26,403 nucleotides of DNA. It comes from Microcaldota archaeon (lineage in GTDB: Archaea > Micrarchaeota > Micrarchaeia > Micrarchaeales > Micrarchaeaceae). Position 1 is the stretch's first letter. Every line of letters starts with the position of its first letter. The notes below the pieces were generated by a model. That model saw only the letters and a program-made list of their open reading frames with translations, was not told where the DNA came from and ran no database searches. Shown one piece after another: positions 1-7,104 of this stretch. The stretch spans positions 1 through 26,403 of the forward strand of contig JAKATY010000063.1 of NCBI GenBank assembly GCA_021827955.1, given 5' to 3'. The position numbers and the translations under genes are program-made.

Positions 1-601
1 CAACAGTTGCCTTTGCTTGTTTGTGATATGGCACGCCTCTGACAAAAGCGAGGAATCCTACTCCGAGGCGATCCGCGATGAGAAGCACTGGCCAGAGCTC
101 ATAGACATAATCGCTCTCGTTTCCTCAGGCAAAAAGAAGGTATCGTCGAGCGAAGGCCACATCCACACGGTAAACACAAGCAGCTTGTATGCCGCAAGGC
201 CGCGCATAGCCGAGGAGCGCGCCAGGAAAGCAGTAGAGCTGATAACGAAGAAAGATGCCCATAGCCTCTTCGATCTTATAATGAAGGACAGCAACAGCAT
301 GCACGCGGTAATGCTGGACAGCATGCCTCCACTGCATTACATAAACGATACCTCTTGGCTTTTGATCGAAAAAGTTCACGAGATAAACAATGCGCACGGC
401 GAGAATATCGCAGCTTACACCTTGGATGCAGGCCCAAACGTGCACATAATAACAGAAGACCGCTATGCGAAAGAGCTCAAGAATGCAATGCTCGAAGCTG
501 TTCCAGGCATAAGCTTCATAGAATCGCACGCCGGAGGCGCTCCTGTGCTTCTGGGCAAGGACAGCTCTCTCATAGACGAGAACATGAAGGCAGGTGTTTG
601 A
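1..601 (+). CDS. mvaD: Diphosphomevalonate/phosphomevalonate decarboxylase (MvaD family), 3' part only
   Basis: This is the C-terminal part of a GHMP-family decarboxylase of the mevalonate pathway; the reading frame is open to the left edge, so the gene is truncated by the window. Family hallmarks seen are HWPELIDIIALVS, the serine-rich SSSEGH segment, SNSMHAVMLDSMPPLHYIND and YTLDAGPNVH, which contains the conserved catalytic aspartate. Enzymes of this family phosphorylate and decarboxylate (diphospho)mevalonate in the cytosol. The next gene starts one base after its stop and is isopentenyl phosphate kinase, so the substrate may be 5-phosphomevalonate (giving isopentenyl phosphate) rather than the diphosphate. 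The residues that would decide this lie upstream of the window. The first visible codons (NSCLCLF before VIW) do not match the usual GGFVEW-like stretch, so the extreme 5' end is uncertain. Confidence 0.88.
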   Translation, partial: NSCLCLFVIWHASDKSEESYSEAIRDEKHWPELIDIIALVSSGKKKVSSSEGHIHTVNTSSLYAARPRIAEERARKAVELITKKDAHSLFDLIMKDSNSMHAVMLDSMPPLHYINDTSWLLIEKVHEINNAHGENIAAYTLDAGPNVHIITEDRYAKELKNAMLEAVPGISFIESHAGGAPVLLGKDSSLIDENMKAGV

Positions 602-602
602 T

Positions 603-1433
603 ATGGATCCATTGAAAGAAAAAGATCTCTACATGGTGAAGCTCGGTGGAGCGGTAATAACGGATACGGACAAGCCTGGCGTAGCAAGGAAGGAGCATAT
701 AGCAAGGCTCCTCAGCGAGATAAAAGAGGCAAAGGAGAAAAAAGGCTTCAACGTAATAATAGGGCACGGCGGAGGCTCGTTCCCCCACATTCCTGCCAAG
801 AAATACAGGGTAAACGAGGGCATAATAAACGAGGAAAGCAGGAAAGGCGCCTCTCTCGTAAAGCTTTCTGCCCGAGAGCTCAACTCCATTATCGTGAGCG
901 CAGCGCTCGAGGTGCAGATGGATGTCTTCCCTTTCGATCCGTCAAGCTTTCTTGTATCAAGATCTGGCAAGGCGGAACTGGCCAGCGTCGAAGCAATAAA
1001 GAATGCACTGAACTACGGCTTTACTCCTATAGTTTACGGAGATGTGGTGATGGACCTTGAGAAAGGCGTCTCGATAGCTTCAACTGAGGAGGTTTTCCGC
1101 ATCCTTTCCAAACACCTGCCAATAAAGAAGGTGGTGCTTGCTACAGATGTTGACGGTGTATTCGACAAGGACCCTTTCAAGTACGGCGACGCAAGGCTTC
1201 TGCCTTTGGTAAATGAGGGCAATTTGCACGAGATACTTGGCGCAGCAGGTTCAGCGCACAAGGTAGATGTAACAGGAGGCATGAACGCAAAGGTCGCGCT
1301 TCTGAGCGATATAGTAAGCAGCACAGGCGGCCGAGGTTTCATCCTGAACGGCAGCAAGCCCAGGAAGCTTTTCAATGCCCTCATTGACGAAGAAATAGAA
1401 TGCACCAAGTTCGAGTTTGGGGCGCAGCAATAG
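603..1433 (+). CDS. ipk: Isopentenyl phosphate kinase
   Basis: Amino-acid-kinase fold enzyme that phosphorylates isopentenyl phosphate to isopentenyl diphosphate with ATP, the last step of the archaeal mevalonate route. Visible motifs are VKLGGAVIT near residue 12 (phosphate-binding Lys13), GHGGGSFPHIPAKKY at about 54-68 with the family's substrate-binding histidine (His62), LATDVDGVFDKDP, and DVTGGMNAKV near the C-terminus. The length of 276 residues is normal for the family. The ATG at 603 is chosen because a GGTG Shine-Dalgarno at 593-596, made from the last codons of the decarboxylase, sits 6 bases before it; a GTG at 594 would overlap the upstream gene. Co-transcription with the decarboxylase is very likely. 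It ends 7 bases from the convergent carbamate kinase. Confidence 0.93.
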   Translation: MDPLKEKDLYMVKLGGAVITDTDKPGVARKEHIARLLSEIKEAKEKKGFNVIIGHGGGSFPHIPAKKYRVNEGIINEESRKGASLVKLSARELNSIIVSAALEVQMDVFPFDPSSFLVSRSGKAELASVEAIKNALNYGFTPIVYGDVVMDLEKGVSIASTEEVFRILSKHLPIKKVVLATDVDGVFDKDPFKYGDARLLPLVNEGNLHEILGAAGSAHKVDVTGGMNAKVALLSDIVSSTGGRGFILNGSKPRKLFNALIDEEIECTKFEFGAQQ

Positions 1434-1440
1434 CATTGCG

Positions 1441-2370
1441 TTATTTGTATATCTTTGTGCCGGCCTTGCCTTCGAGCACATCTTTGAGCATGCTTAAATT
1501 GCCTATATACGAAACTCGATTCTCTCCTCCTTCCACGAAACCCATGCAGGCTTCTACTTTGGGCTTGATGGTCCCTTCTTCAAGATAGGGGAGCATTCTC
1601 TTTGCCTCTTTTGCGGTTATTGTCTTTATGGCTCCCTTCCTGTTTTTGTAATCCCTGTATACAAAGTCTACGTCTGTCAATATCGCCAGCGTCTTCGCTC
1701 CGATCGCGTTTGCAAGCACCATGCTTGCAAGATCCTTGTCTATCACTGCGTCGACCCCTTTATATGCATTGCTCTTTCGCATCACCGGTATGCCTCCGCC
1801 TCCAGCCGCGATGACTACTCTGCCTCTGGCAAGCTCGTTTTTTATCGCGTCTATTTCAACTATCCCTCTCGGAAAAGGCGAAGGCACCACTCTTCTATAC
1901 CCTTTCTTCTCCTTAACATAGCTGAATCTTTCCTTGCTTAAAACTGAATCAAGCTTCTCCTTTGAGTAAAACGGCCCTACAGGCTTGGCCGGCTTTCTGA
2001 ATGCAGTATCCTTGCCGTCTACTATCACGTGCGTAAGGACGGTGCAGACCTCTTTCTCGATTCCTCTCTTTGCAAACGCGTTTCTAAGCGCTATCTCCAG
2101 TACAGATCCTATAGAGCCCTGCGTCTCGGCATTTAGCAAGTACAGCGGCAGCTTCGGCACTTTGGCTTCAGTGAATTCGTTCCTGAGAAGCTCGTCTCCA
2201 ACCTGTGTGCCGTTGCCGTGGGTTATTACAATCTGCGCATTGCTTCTTCCTGCAAATTCCGCGACATGCGCCATCGCCTTCTCTGCTGTTTTTATCTCGC
2301 TGGATTCCCTCTGTTTTCCAGCAGCATTTAGAAGAGCATTGCCACCAAGCGCCACCACGATCTTTTCCAT
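1441..2370 (-). CDS. arcC: Carbamate kinase
   Basis: Carbamate kinase, 309 residues, which interconverts carbamoyl phosphate + ADP and carbamate (NH3 + CO2) + ATP. The match is end to end: VVALGGNALL at the N-terminus, VITHGNGTQVGDE, AETQGSIG, KPVGPFYSKE, RRVVPSPFPRGIVEID, IAAGGGGIPV, GVDAVIDKDLAS, ILTDVDFVY, KPKVEACMGFVE and a terminal AGTKIY. It shares the amino-acid-kinase fold with the neighbouring isopentenyl phosphate kinase, but the carbamate kinase PVGPFY and GGGGIPV blocks separate the two. No arginine deiminase or ornithine carbamoyltransferase lies in the window, so whether it makes ATP from arginine or agmatine degradation or supplies carbamoyl phosphate cannot be told here. It is divergent from the HAD/PRODH/ProRS operon, with a shared A/T-rich promoter region. 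Confidence 0.93.
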   Translation of the reverse strand: MEKIVVALGGNALLNAAGKQRESSEIKTAEKAMAHVAEFAGRSNAQIVITHGNGTQVGDELLRNEFTEAKVPKLPLYLLNAETQGSIGSVLEIALRNAFAKRGIEKEVCTVLTHVIVDGKDTAFRKPAKPVGPFYSKEKLDSVLSKERFSYVKEKKGYRRVVPSPFPRGIVEIDAIKNELARGRVVIAAGGGGIPVMRKSNAYKGVDAVIDKDLASMVLANAIGAKTLAILTDVDFVYRDYKNRKGAIKTITAKEAKRMLPYLEEGTIKPKVEACMGFVEGGENRVSYIGNLSMLKDVLEGKAGTKIYK

Positions 2371-2387
2371 GATCTGGATTGTTTCAA

Positions 2388-2413
2388 AAATTATTTATGC
2401 GTTCTTTCGCATA
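2388..2413. promoter_or_regulatory. Shared divergent promoter with small palindrome
   Basis: Only 56 bases separate the divergent starts at 2370 (-) and 2427 (+). The stretch AAATTATTTATG can serve as a TATA box in both directions: its centre is about 25 bases from the carbamate kinase ATG (leaderless transcript) and about 33 bases from the HAD ATG (short leader). Directly beside it is a 6-bp inverted repeat, TATGCG at 2396-2401 and CGCATA at 2408-2413, with a 6-base spacer. This is a plausible operator, by inference only. Confidence 0.4.
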
Positions 2414-2426
2414 GAATATAGATTGC

Positions 2427-3068
2427 ATGGCAATGAATAACACAGCAAAGCAAAAGGACGTAGCAACGCGGGGAATAAAGCTCGTCATCTTTGACCTAGG
2501 GGGAGTGGTAATAAATTATTCAGAAGATTTGTACGTAAAAAAACTCAGCAAGGAAACGGGCGCCCCTGCCGAAAAGATTTCACGCCTGCTCATGCGTTTA
2601 GATCCTCTGTTCGATTCAGGAAAAATATCCTTGAAAGAGTTTGAAAGCAAAATGGCAAAGAGCCTTAAGATAAGCAAAAGTTCTGTAAAATGGGCCGAAA
2701 GTTTCTATGAGCTCTCCTCTCTCAACATGGGCACTTATCGCATAATGAGAAAGCTCAGGAAGAGGTATAAAGTCGTAATACTTTCAAATATCTCAATGCC
2801 CAGGTATTATGCCTCCCTGAAAATTATAAGGAAAGACTGCTGTGAAAGGTATTTTGCATCCTGCTTCCTCCACATGCGCAAGCCGGAGAGGAGGATATAC
2901 ATGTACGTGCTAGGCAAGATGTCCGCTAAGCCCGAAGAGGCAGTGTTCATAGACAACCTTAGGAGAAACGTGCGCGGAGCGGAGGCCGCAGGGCTTAAAG
3001 GCATACTTTTCAAGAATGCCAAGAAGCTTGAAGCGGATTTGAGAAAGCTGAGACTAAGGCTTGACTGA
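2427..3068 (+). CDS. HAD-superfamily hydrolase (YihX-like phosphatase)
   Basis: A 213-residue haloacid dehalogenase-superfamily protein, probably a small-molecule phosphatase. Motif I is VIFDLGGVVIN with the nucleophile Asp23; the second acidic residue of the usual DxD is replaced by Gly, as in YihX and the epoxide-hydrolase N-terminal phosphatase type. Motif II is VILSNIS, motif III is the Lys in MRKPERRIY, and motif IV is VFIDNLRRNVRGAEAAGLKGI. The cap region is short and helical (about 35-105). The substrate is not evident. It is the first gene of a gapless operon: its TGA is followed at once by the ATG of proline dehydrogenase. The ATG at 2427 is chosen from its distance to the TATA-like box; the ATG at 2433 is possible. 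Its role with proline metabolism is unknown. Confidence 0.85.
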   Translation: MAMNNTAKQKDVATRGIKLVIFDLGGVVINYSEDLYVKKLSKETGAPAEKISRLLMRLDPLFDSGKISLKEFESKMAKSLKISKSSVKWAESFYELSSLNMGTYRIMRKLRKRYKVVILSNISMPRYYASLKIIRKDCCERYFASCFLHMRKPERRIYMYVLGKMSAKPEEAVFIDNLRRNVRGAEAAGLKGILFKNAKKLEADLRKLRLRLD

Positions 3069-3920
3069 ATGATCGACTCGGGTTTTGCGGAGAGGCTTTT
3101 TGCAGGTAGATGGATAGCCGGCCCAGGCATAGACGATGCTGTGCGCGAAGCCAAAAAATTCAACAGGGCAGGAGTAAAGGCGATAATAAATTATCTGGGC
3201 GAGGAATTCCACAGCAAGGAGGACGTGGCCGAGGCGACAGATGTAATAATGCGTGCGATCAGCGCGATAAAGGCGAACAGGATAAAAGCTGACATATCAG
3301 TAAAGCCTACGCAGCTCGGCCTTCTTGTTGGCAAGCAGGTGTTCCTGTCCAACTTGAGGAAGCTGGCACGCGAAGCGAAAAAGGCAGGGGTATTCCTGTG
3401 GATAGACATGGAAGAGCCTGAAACCGTGGACAGCGTAGTCGATGCCTATGCCTCGGAGTTCGCGGGAAAAGAAGTGGGCTTGTGCGTGCAATCATATCTA
3501 AGAAGGAGCGCAGAGGATTTGAGGCTTCTCGCAAGGCACGGCGCCGTGGTCAGACTCGTCAAGGGCGCATATTCCCTTTCCCATGCCACTTACAGCACCC
3601 ATGAGGAAATAACGCGCAATTACCTCCTGCTCATGCAATATCTTTTCGGGCATTCGAAAAGGTTTACGCTGGCCACCCATGACCTGGACATTATAGAAAA
3701 GGCATTAAAGCTTAACGCACGATATAAAAGAGACGTGACTTATGCAATGCTCAAAGGAGTCAGGAACAGGTACCTGAAGGATCTTGCCGCTCGCGGAGAG
3801 AACGCCTCGGTGTACATACCTTTTGGAGATAAATGGGTAAGCTATTCTTACCGCAGGCTAAGAGAAGCCGGCCACCTGTCCCTGATAGTCAAGTCATTGT
3901 TCGAGCGCCAGGGTGTTTGA
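3069..3920 (+). CDS. Proline dehydrogenase
   Basis: Monofunctional FAD-dependent proline dehydrogenase of 283 residues, close in length to bacterial PRODH. It oxidises L-proline to pyrroline-5-carboxylate and passes electrons to the membrane quinone pool or another acceptor. Family blocks in order are SVKPTQLGL (substrate-contacting Lys), LWIDMEEPETVD, LCVQSYLRRSAEDL, VVRLVKGAYS, FTLATHDL, YAMLKGVR, and ENASVYIPFGDKW followed by YSYRRLREAG, the arginine pair that binds the proline carboxylate. No pyrroline-5-carboxylate dehydrogenase domain or gene is present in the window. The ATG directly follows the HAD stop codon, and its own stop directly precedes the TTG start of prolyl-tRNA synthetase, so the three genes are almost certainly one transcript. 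This links proline use in catabolism and in translation. Confidence 0.9.
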   Translation: MIDSGFAERLFAGRWIAGPGIDDAVREAKKFNRAGVKAIINYLGEEFHSKEDVAEATDVIMRAISAIKANRIKADISVKPTQLGLLVGKQVFLSNLRKLAREAKKAGVFLWIDMEEPETVDSVVDAYASEFAGKEVGLCVQSYLRRSAEDLRLLARHGAVVRLVKGAYSLSHATYSTHEEITRNYLLLMQYLFGHSKRFTLATHDLDIIEKALKLNARYKRDVTYAMLKGVRNRYLKDLAARGENASVYIPFGDKWVSYSYRRLREAGHLSLIVKSLFERQGV

Positions 3921-3923
3921 TTG
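3912..3923 (+). promoter_or_regulatory. Ribosome binding site deciding the TTG start of ProRS
   Basis: GGTG at 3912-3915 lies 5 bases before the TTG at 3921. It is built from the last two sense codons of proline dehydrogenase (GGT GTT TGA). The same GGTGTTTGA string ends the decarboxylase gene and serves the isopentenyl phosphate kinase start. No in-frame ATG lies before the conserved FSEWYTQ start region, so TTG is the best start. Confidence 0.65.
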
Positions 3924-5360
3924 TCCGAGCAGAAAAGGCCAAAAAAAAGCGAAAACTTTTCGGAATGGTATACGCAGGTCTTGATAGATTCAAAGTTCAT
4001 AGACTATTCCCCCGTTTCAGGAGCGATAGTGTTCAGGGCTTCAAGCTATTTCGCATGGGACATGATAAGGAGCGCCACCGACGTGCTATTCAAAAAAGCA
4101 GGCATACAGGACTTTTACTTCCCTCTTTTCATACCCGAGCATCTCCTTGAGAAGGAGAAGGAGCACGTAGAGGGATTCTCTCCCGAAGTGGCGTGGGTTA
4201 CCCATGCGGGCAATACAAAGCTTGAAGAGAGGCTTGCAATAAGGCCGACTTCTGAGACAATAATGTACGAAATCGTTTCGAAGTGGATAAGATCCTGGCG
4301 CGACCTGCCTCTGCGCATGAACCAGTGGAACAATGTAGTAAGATGGGAGTTCAGGCATCCAACTCCTTTCCTAAGGTCGAGGGAGTTCCTTTGGAACGAA
4401 GGTCATACGATTTTCGCAACGCGCGAGGAGGCTGCCGCGGAAAGGGACGAAGTTCTCGGCATATACAACAAGATACTCAAGGAATATCTTGCATTGCCGG
4501 GCATAACAGGAAGGAAGACAGACAGCGAAAAATTTGCGGGGGCCGAGGCGAGCTACAGCATAGAGCACGTGATGCCCGATGGCTGGATGATACAGGGCCC
4601 TGATTTCCACAGCGACGGCCAGAAGTTCTCCAAGGCGTTCGAAATCTCATTTCTCGACAAAGAAGGCAAGAAAGCCTATGCATACCAGAACACGTTTGCG
4701 ATAAGCACGCGCGAATTGGGAGTCATGGTGGCGATCCATGGAGATGACAGGGGATTGATTATACCTCCCAAGCTTGCGGTAATACAGGCAGTCATAATAC
4801 CAATATACAACGATTCTAACAAGGAGGCCGTGCTCGCCTACGCAAAAGAGGCCAAGGACTCGCTCGGCGAAAGCATAAGGTCATACATAGACGACAACGA
4901 TGCATACTCTCCTGGCTGGAAATTCAGCGAATGGGAGCTCCGCGGCGTGCCAGTAAGGATAGAGATAGGGGAGAAGGAGCTCAAGTCCAAAAGCGCTACA
5001 GTCACGAGAAGGGATACGCTTGAGAAAAAGCAGCTTGGAATAGATGAATTGGGCAAAGGCGTAGCCGCACTCCTTTCCGAAATCCACGAGAACATGTATC
5101 TAAAGGCGAAGAAATTCCTTGACTCTCACGTCCATGATGCAGACACTTATGAGATGCTAAAGGATATTATAAAGAATTCAAAGGGAGCAGCGCGCGCGCC
5201 GTGGTGCGGCGATTCAGAATGCGAGAGCAGGATAAAAGAGGAAACCGGCGCGAAAATAACAAACATGCCTTTTGACGCGCAAGGAAAAGAGAAAGGCAAG
5301 AAATGCGTCTATTGCGGCAAGGACGCAAAATACACCGCCAACTTTGCAAGATCCTACTGA
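3921..5360 (+). CDS. proS: Prolyl-tRNA synthetase, archaeal/eukaryotic type
   Basis: Class II prolyl-tRNA synthetase of 479 residues, charging tRNA-Pro in the cytosol. Seen in order are FSEWYTQVL and IDYSPVSGAIVFRASSYF at the N-terminus, AIRPTSETIMY, the motif 2 segment RWEFRHPTPFLRSREFLWNEGHT, the motif 3 segment VAIHGDDRGLIIPPKLA, an anticodon-binding domain (PVRIEIGEKEL), and a C-terminal zinc-type domain with CGDSEC and CVYCGK, ending in the archaeal-type terminal Tyr. The bacterial editing insertion is absent. In the proline pocket the usual GTSHFLGQ-like stretch reads GPDFHSDGQ, a departure worth noting. It starts with TTG abutting proline dehydrogenase. Its 3' end overlaps the convergent unknown gene by 7 bases. 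Confidence 0.95.
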   Translation: MSEQKRPKKSENFSEWYTQVLIDSKFIDYSPVSGAIVFRASSYFAWDMIRSATDVLFKKAGIQDFYFPLFIPEHLLEKEKEHVEGFSPEVAWVTHAGNTKLEERLAIRPTSETIMYEIVSKWIRSWRDLPLRMNQWNNVVRWEFRHPTPFLRSREFLWNEGHTIFATREEAAAERDEVLGIYNKILKEYLALPGITGRKTDSEKFAGAEASYSIEHVMPDGWMIQGPDFHSDGQKFSKAFEISFLDKEGKKAYAYQNTFAISTRELGVMVAIHGDDRGLIIPPKLAVIQAVIIPIYNDSNKEAVLAYAKEAKDSLGESIRSYIDDNDAYSPGWKFSEWELRGVPVRIEIGEKELKSKSATVTRRDTLEKKQLGIDELGKGVAALLSEIHENMYLKAKKFLDSHVHDADTYEMLKDIIKNSKGAARAPWCGDSECESRIKEETGAKITNMPFDAQGKEKGKKCVYCGKDAKYTANFARSY

Positions 5361-5701
5361 ATCTCTGCGTCATTTCTCTCCGAAACGGGATCCGCTCTTT
5401 TGCCTTCGTAGCAAGAAGATGCGCATAGCCAGAAAGCGTTATTGTCCTTGTTGCTGCTGTCGCATCTGAGCATGCAGTAGATAGCATCTTCAGTCTCCTT
5501 GGAATTTCTCTCCCTCAATCCCTCAAGCATAATCTCGACGCCCTTCCTCGCGACCCTCTCGTTCACATCGTATCCTCTCTTCCTGAGGAATGTCTGCACA
5601 TCTTTTATCAGGACCGAATAAGGGCTGTACGAATACTGCATATCGAATACGAATTCCATGTTTTTTCCTATTTCCTCTATATTCTTTGTTTTTCCTTCCA
5701 T
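5354..5701 (-). CDS. Unknown small protein
   Basis: An open frame of 115 residues starting MEGKTKNIEE. No family was recognised. It is soluble-looking and charged, with a helix-rich centre (VLIKDVQTFLRKRGYDVNERVARKGVEIML), four cysteines towards the C-terminus (two in CMLRC, then WLCASSC) and an acidic tail. A longer frame reaching 5770 exists, but a good TATA box (5726-5738) lies inside that extension and predicts a transcript starting about 5 bases before the ATG at 5701, so the shorter start is preferred. It converges on prolyl-tRNA synthetase with a 7-base overlap of coding ends. Promoter position and base composition support a real gene; the function is unknown. Confidence 0.55.
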   Translation of the reverse strand: MEGKTKNIEEIGKNMEFVFDMQYSYSPYSVLIKDVQTFLRKRGYDVNERVARKGVEIMLEGLRERNSKETEDAIYCMLRCDSSNKDNNAFWLCASSCYEGKRADPVSERNDAEIQ

Positions 5702-5725
5702 GCAAATCAATAAGCTTGAAAAAGC

Positions 5726-5738
5726 AATATTTAAATTC
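5726..5738 (-). promoter_or_regulatory. TATA box for the unknown protein
   Basis: On the minus strand GAATTTAAATATT, centred near 5732, is about 31 bases upstream of the ATG at 5701. This is normal spacing for an archaeal promoter with a very short leader. Confidence 0.45.
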
Positions 5739-5866
5739 AGCGAAGTGGCATTAGACAAAGAACGAACCAACTGCCATTGCTCATTCCATTTGACTTAAGG
5801 GTATTTGCTCCCTTTGCTTTTGCGTTACACGCAATCCAAGCAAAAAGAATAAAATAGGGATAAGTG

Positions 5867-5875
5867 CTTAATATA
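5867..5875 (+). promoter_or_regulatory. Candidate TATA box upstream of tRNA-Gln
   Basis: CTTAATATA lies 16-24 bases before the tRNA 5' end. It is the only TATA-like stretch there, though slightly closer than the ideal archaeal distance. Confidence 0.35.
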
Positions 5876-5890
5876 CTGCTTTTCGATCTC

Positions 5891-5963
5891 AGCCCCGTCG
5901 TCTAGTGGCCAAGGACGCAGGCCTTTGGAGCCTGCTACATCGGTTCGAATCCGGTCGGGGCTA
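5891..5963 (+). tRNA. tRNA-Gln (anticodon TTG)
   Basis: A complete cloverleaf can be folded. The 7-bp acceptor AGCCCCG pairs with CGGGGCT and is followed by discriminator A. The D arm is GTCT/GGAC. The anticodon stem CAGGC/GCCTG carries loop CTTTGGA with anticodon TTG. The variable region is short (4 bases), and the T arm ATCGG-TTCGAAT-CCGGT has the standard loop. CCA is not encoded and there is no intron. The weak A1-U72 first pair is typical of tRNA-Gln read by archaeal glutamyl-tRNA amidation systems, which is family knowledge. A short TTTT follows and may end transcription. Confidence 0.93.
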
Positions 5964-5976
5964 TTTTCAACAGCGT

Positions 5977-6933
5977 TCACACCAGGTCCAATGCCGAGAA
6001 CATAAACGGTAGGATTATCGTGGCGTCTCCGTCTATCGTTGTGTACTTCGCCTTTTCCTTTATCTTTCCCCACGACACTGCTTCGGACAATCTCGCTCCT
6101 GAGAGGCTGCCGTCGAACTGCGTCGCTGTAGTTATGTAAACAGCGTAGTCAAGGCCTCCTTTGAATTGGTTCCACCATATGACATGGTGCTTGCTTATGC
6201 CGCCTCCCACCATCAGCGCACCGGTAACCTTGTGGTCGAATACTATGTTGCTCAGCTCTATCTCGTCCTTTATGAGGTTTAGCTTGAAGTCGTGATCCTG
6301 CGAGAATATCGTGAGCTGCGTGCCGAACGCGCCGTCGAGTATTCCGGGGTTGAAGATCTTGACGTTGTGCAAATACGCCTGCCTCACTATCGAGCCCTCG
6401 TCCTTGATCCTTTTTCCGAATTCGTATATGAGTTCGCTAGCGCTGTATTCCTTTTTATAGTCCCTGCTCGTGTAGATCTCTTCCATTATCTCGTTGAACC
6501 TTTTTTCGAGCTTCAGGCCGTATTCATCCCTTTCTATGAAAACGTTGCCTAGCCTGTATACTCCCTTTTCGTGCAACTTCGCATCATCAGCATAGAAGGA
6601 TCCGGCGCTGTAGATTCCTCCAGAAGCCCTTGCTATGTCATGGTCCAGCATTCCTCCCGTGGTTATTATCGCGTTGAAGTATTTCGTTGCTCCGGCTATC
6701 GCGCCCCTTATGCCCGTTGCTATTATATCTGCAGGAAAAGAGAGGAAATTGAATGAGCTTTTGTCAGCGAGCATGTCTTTGAGTATGCCTGTGCCGTCGG
6801 CCATGTGCTGCGCCGAGAAGCCTCCTATCCTTTGCATCTCTTCCACCAGTTCCGAAACCTTCATTGATTTCCTCAGCTTGAGGTCCTTGACCGGAGAGCC
6901 AAGAATTTTTTTGTTCTCTTTTTTCCCTGCCAT
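5977..6933 (-). CDS. dys: Deoxyhypusine synthase
   Basis: Deoxyhypusine synthase, 318 residues. It transfers the aminobutyl group of spermidine to a lysine of translation factor aIF5A using NAD. Visible family blocks are GGFSAQHMADG near residue 40, ATGIRGAIAG, IITTGGMLDHDIAR, KIFNPGILDGAFG, the strongly conserved GGGISKHHVIWWNQFKGGLDYAVYI-type region near 240, TQFDGSLSGA, and EAVSWGKIK containing the catalytic lysine (Lys290). All expected catalytic and NAD-binding blocks are present and the length is normal. The ATG at 6933 follows a GGTAATTGT spacer consistent with a GGT-type ribosome site. aIF5A itself is not in the window. It lies alone between tRNA-Gln and the divergent ftsZ. Confidence 0.95.
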   Translation of the reverse strand: MAGKKENKKILGSPVKDLKLRKSMKVSELVEEMQRIGGFSAQHMADGTGILKDMLADKSSFNFLSFPADIIATGIRGAIAGATKYFNAIITTGGMLDHDIARASGGIYSAGSFYADDAKLHEKGVYRLGNVFIERDEYGLKLEKRFNEIMEEIYTSRDYKKEYSASELIYEFGKRIKDEGSIVRQAYLHNVKIFNPGILDGAFGTQLTIFSQDHDFKLNLIKDEIELSNIVFDHKVTGALMVGGGISKHHVIWWNQFKGGLDYAVYITTATQFDGSLSGARLSEAVSWGKIKEKAKYTTIDGDATIILPFMFSALDLV

Positions 6934-7064
6934 ACAATTACCCTTTGAGCATTGGTTTTCAAGAATGCGCGCATCCCATCAAGATTTGCAATTCCCTTTC
7001 GCTTAAAGTAAACGCAAAGTCGTATCAAAACTCAAGCCACTTGCGCTCTGCTATCCTGATTATG

Positions 7065-7072
7065 CTTATAAT
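7065..7072 (+). promoter_or_regulatory. Candidate TATA box for ftsZ
   Basis: CTTATAAT is centred about 36 bases before the ATG at 7105 and predicts a leader of roughly 10 bases. A second A/T stretch at 7085-7096 is too close to act as TATA for this start, but would fit the internal ATG at 7132. Confidence 0.4.
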
Positions 7073-7104
7073 TCCAAGGTTAAGCTTTTATTTTTTGCCT
7101 ACAT

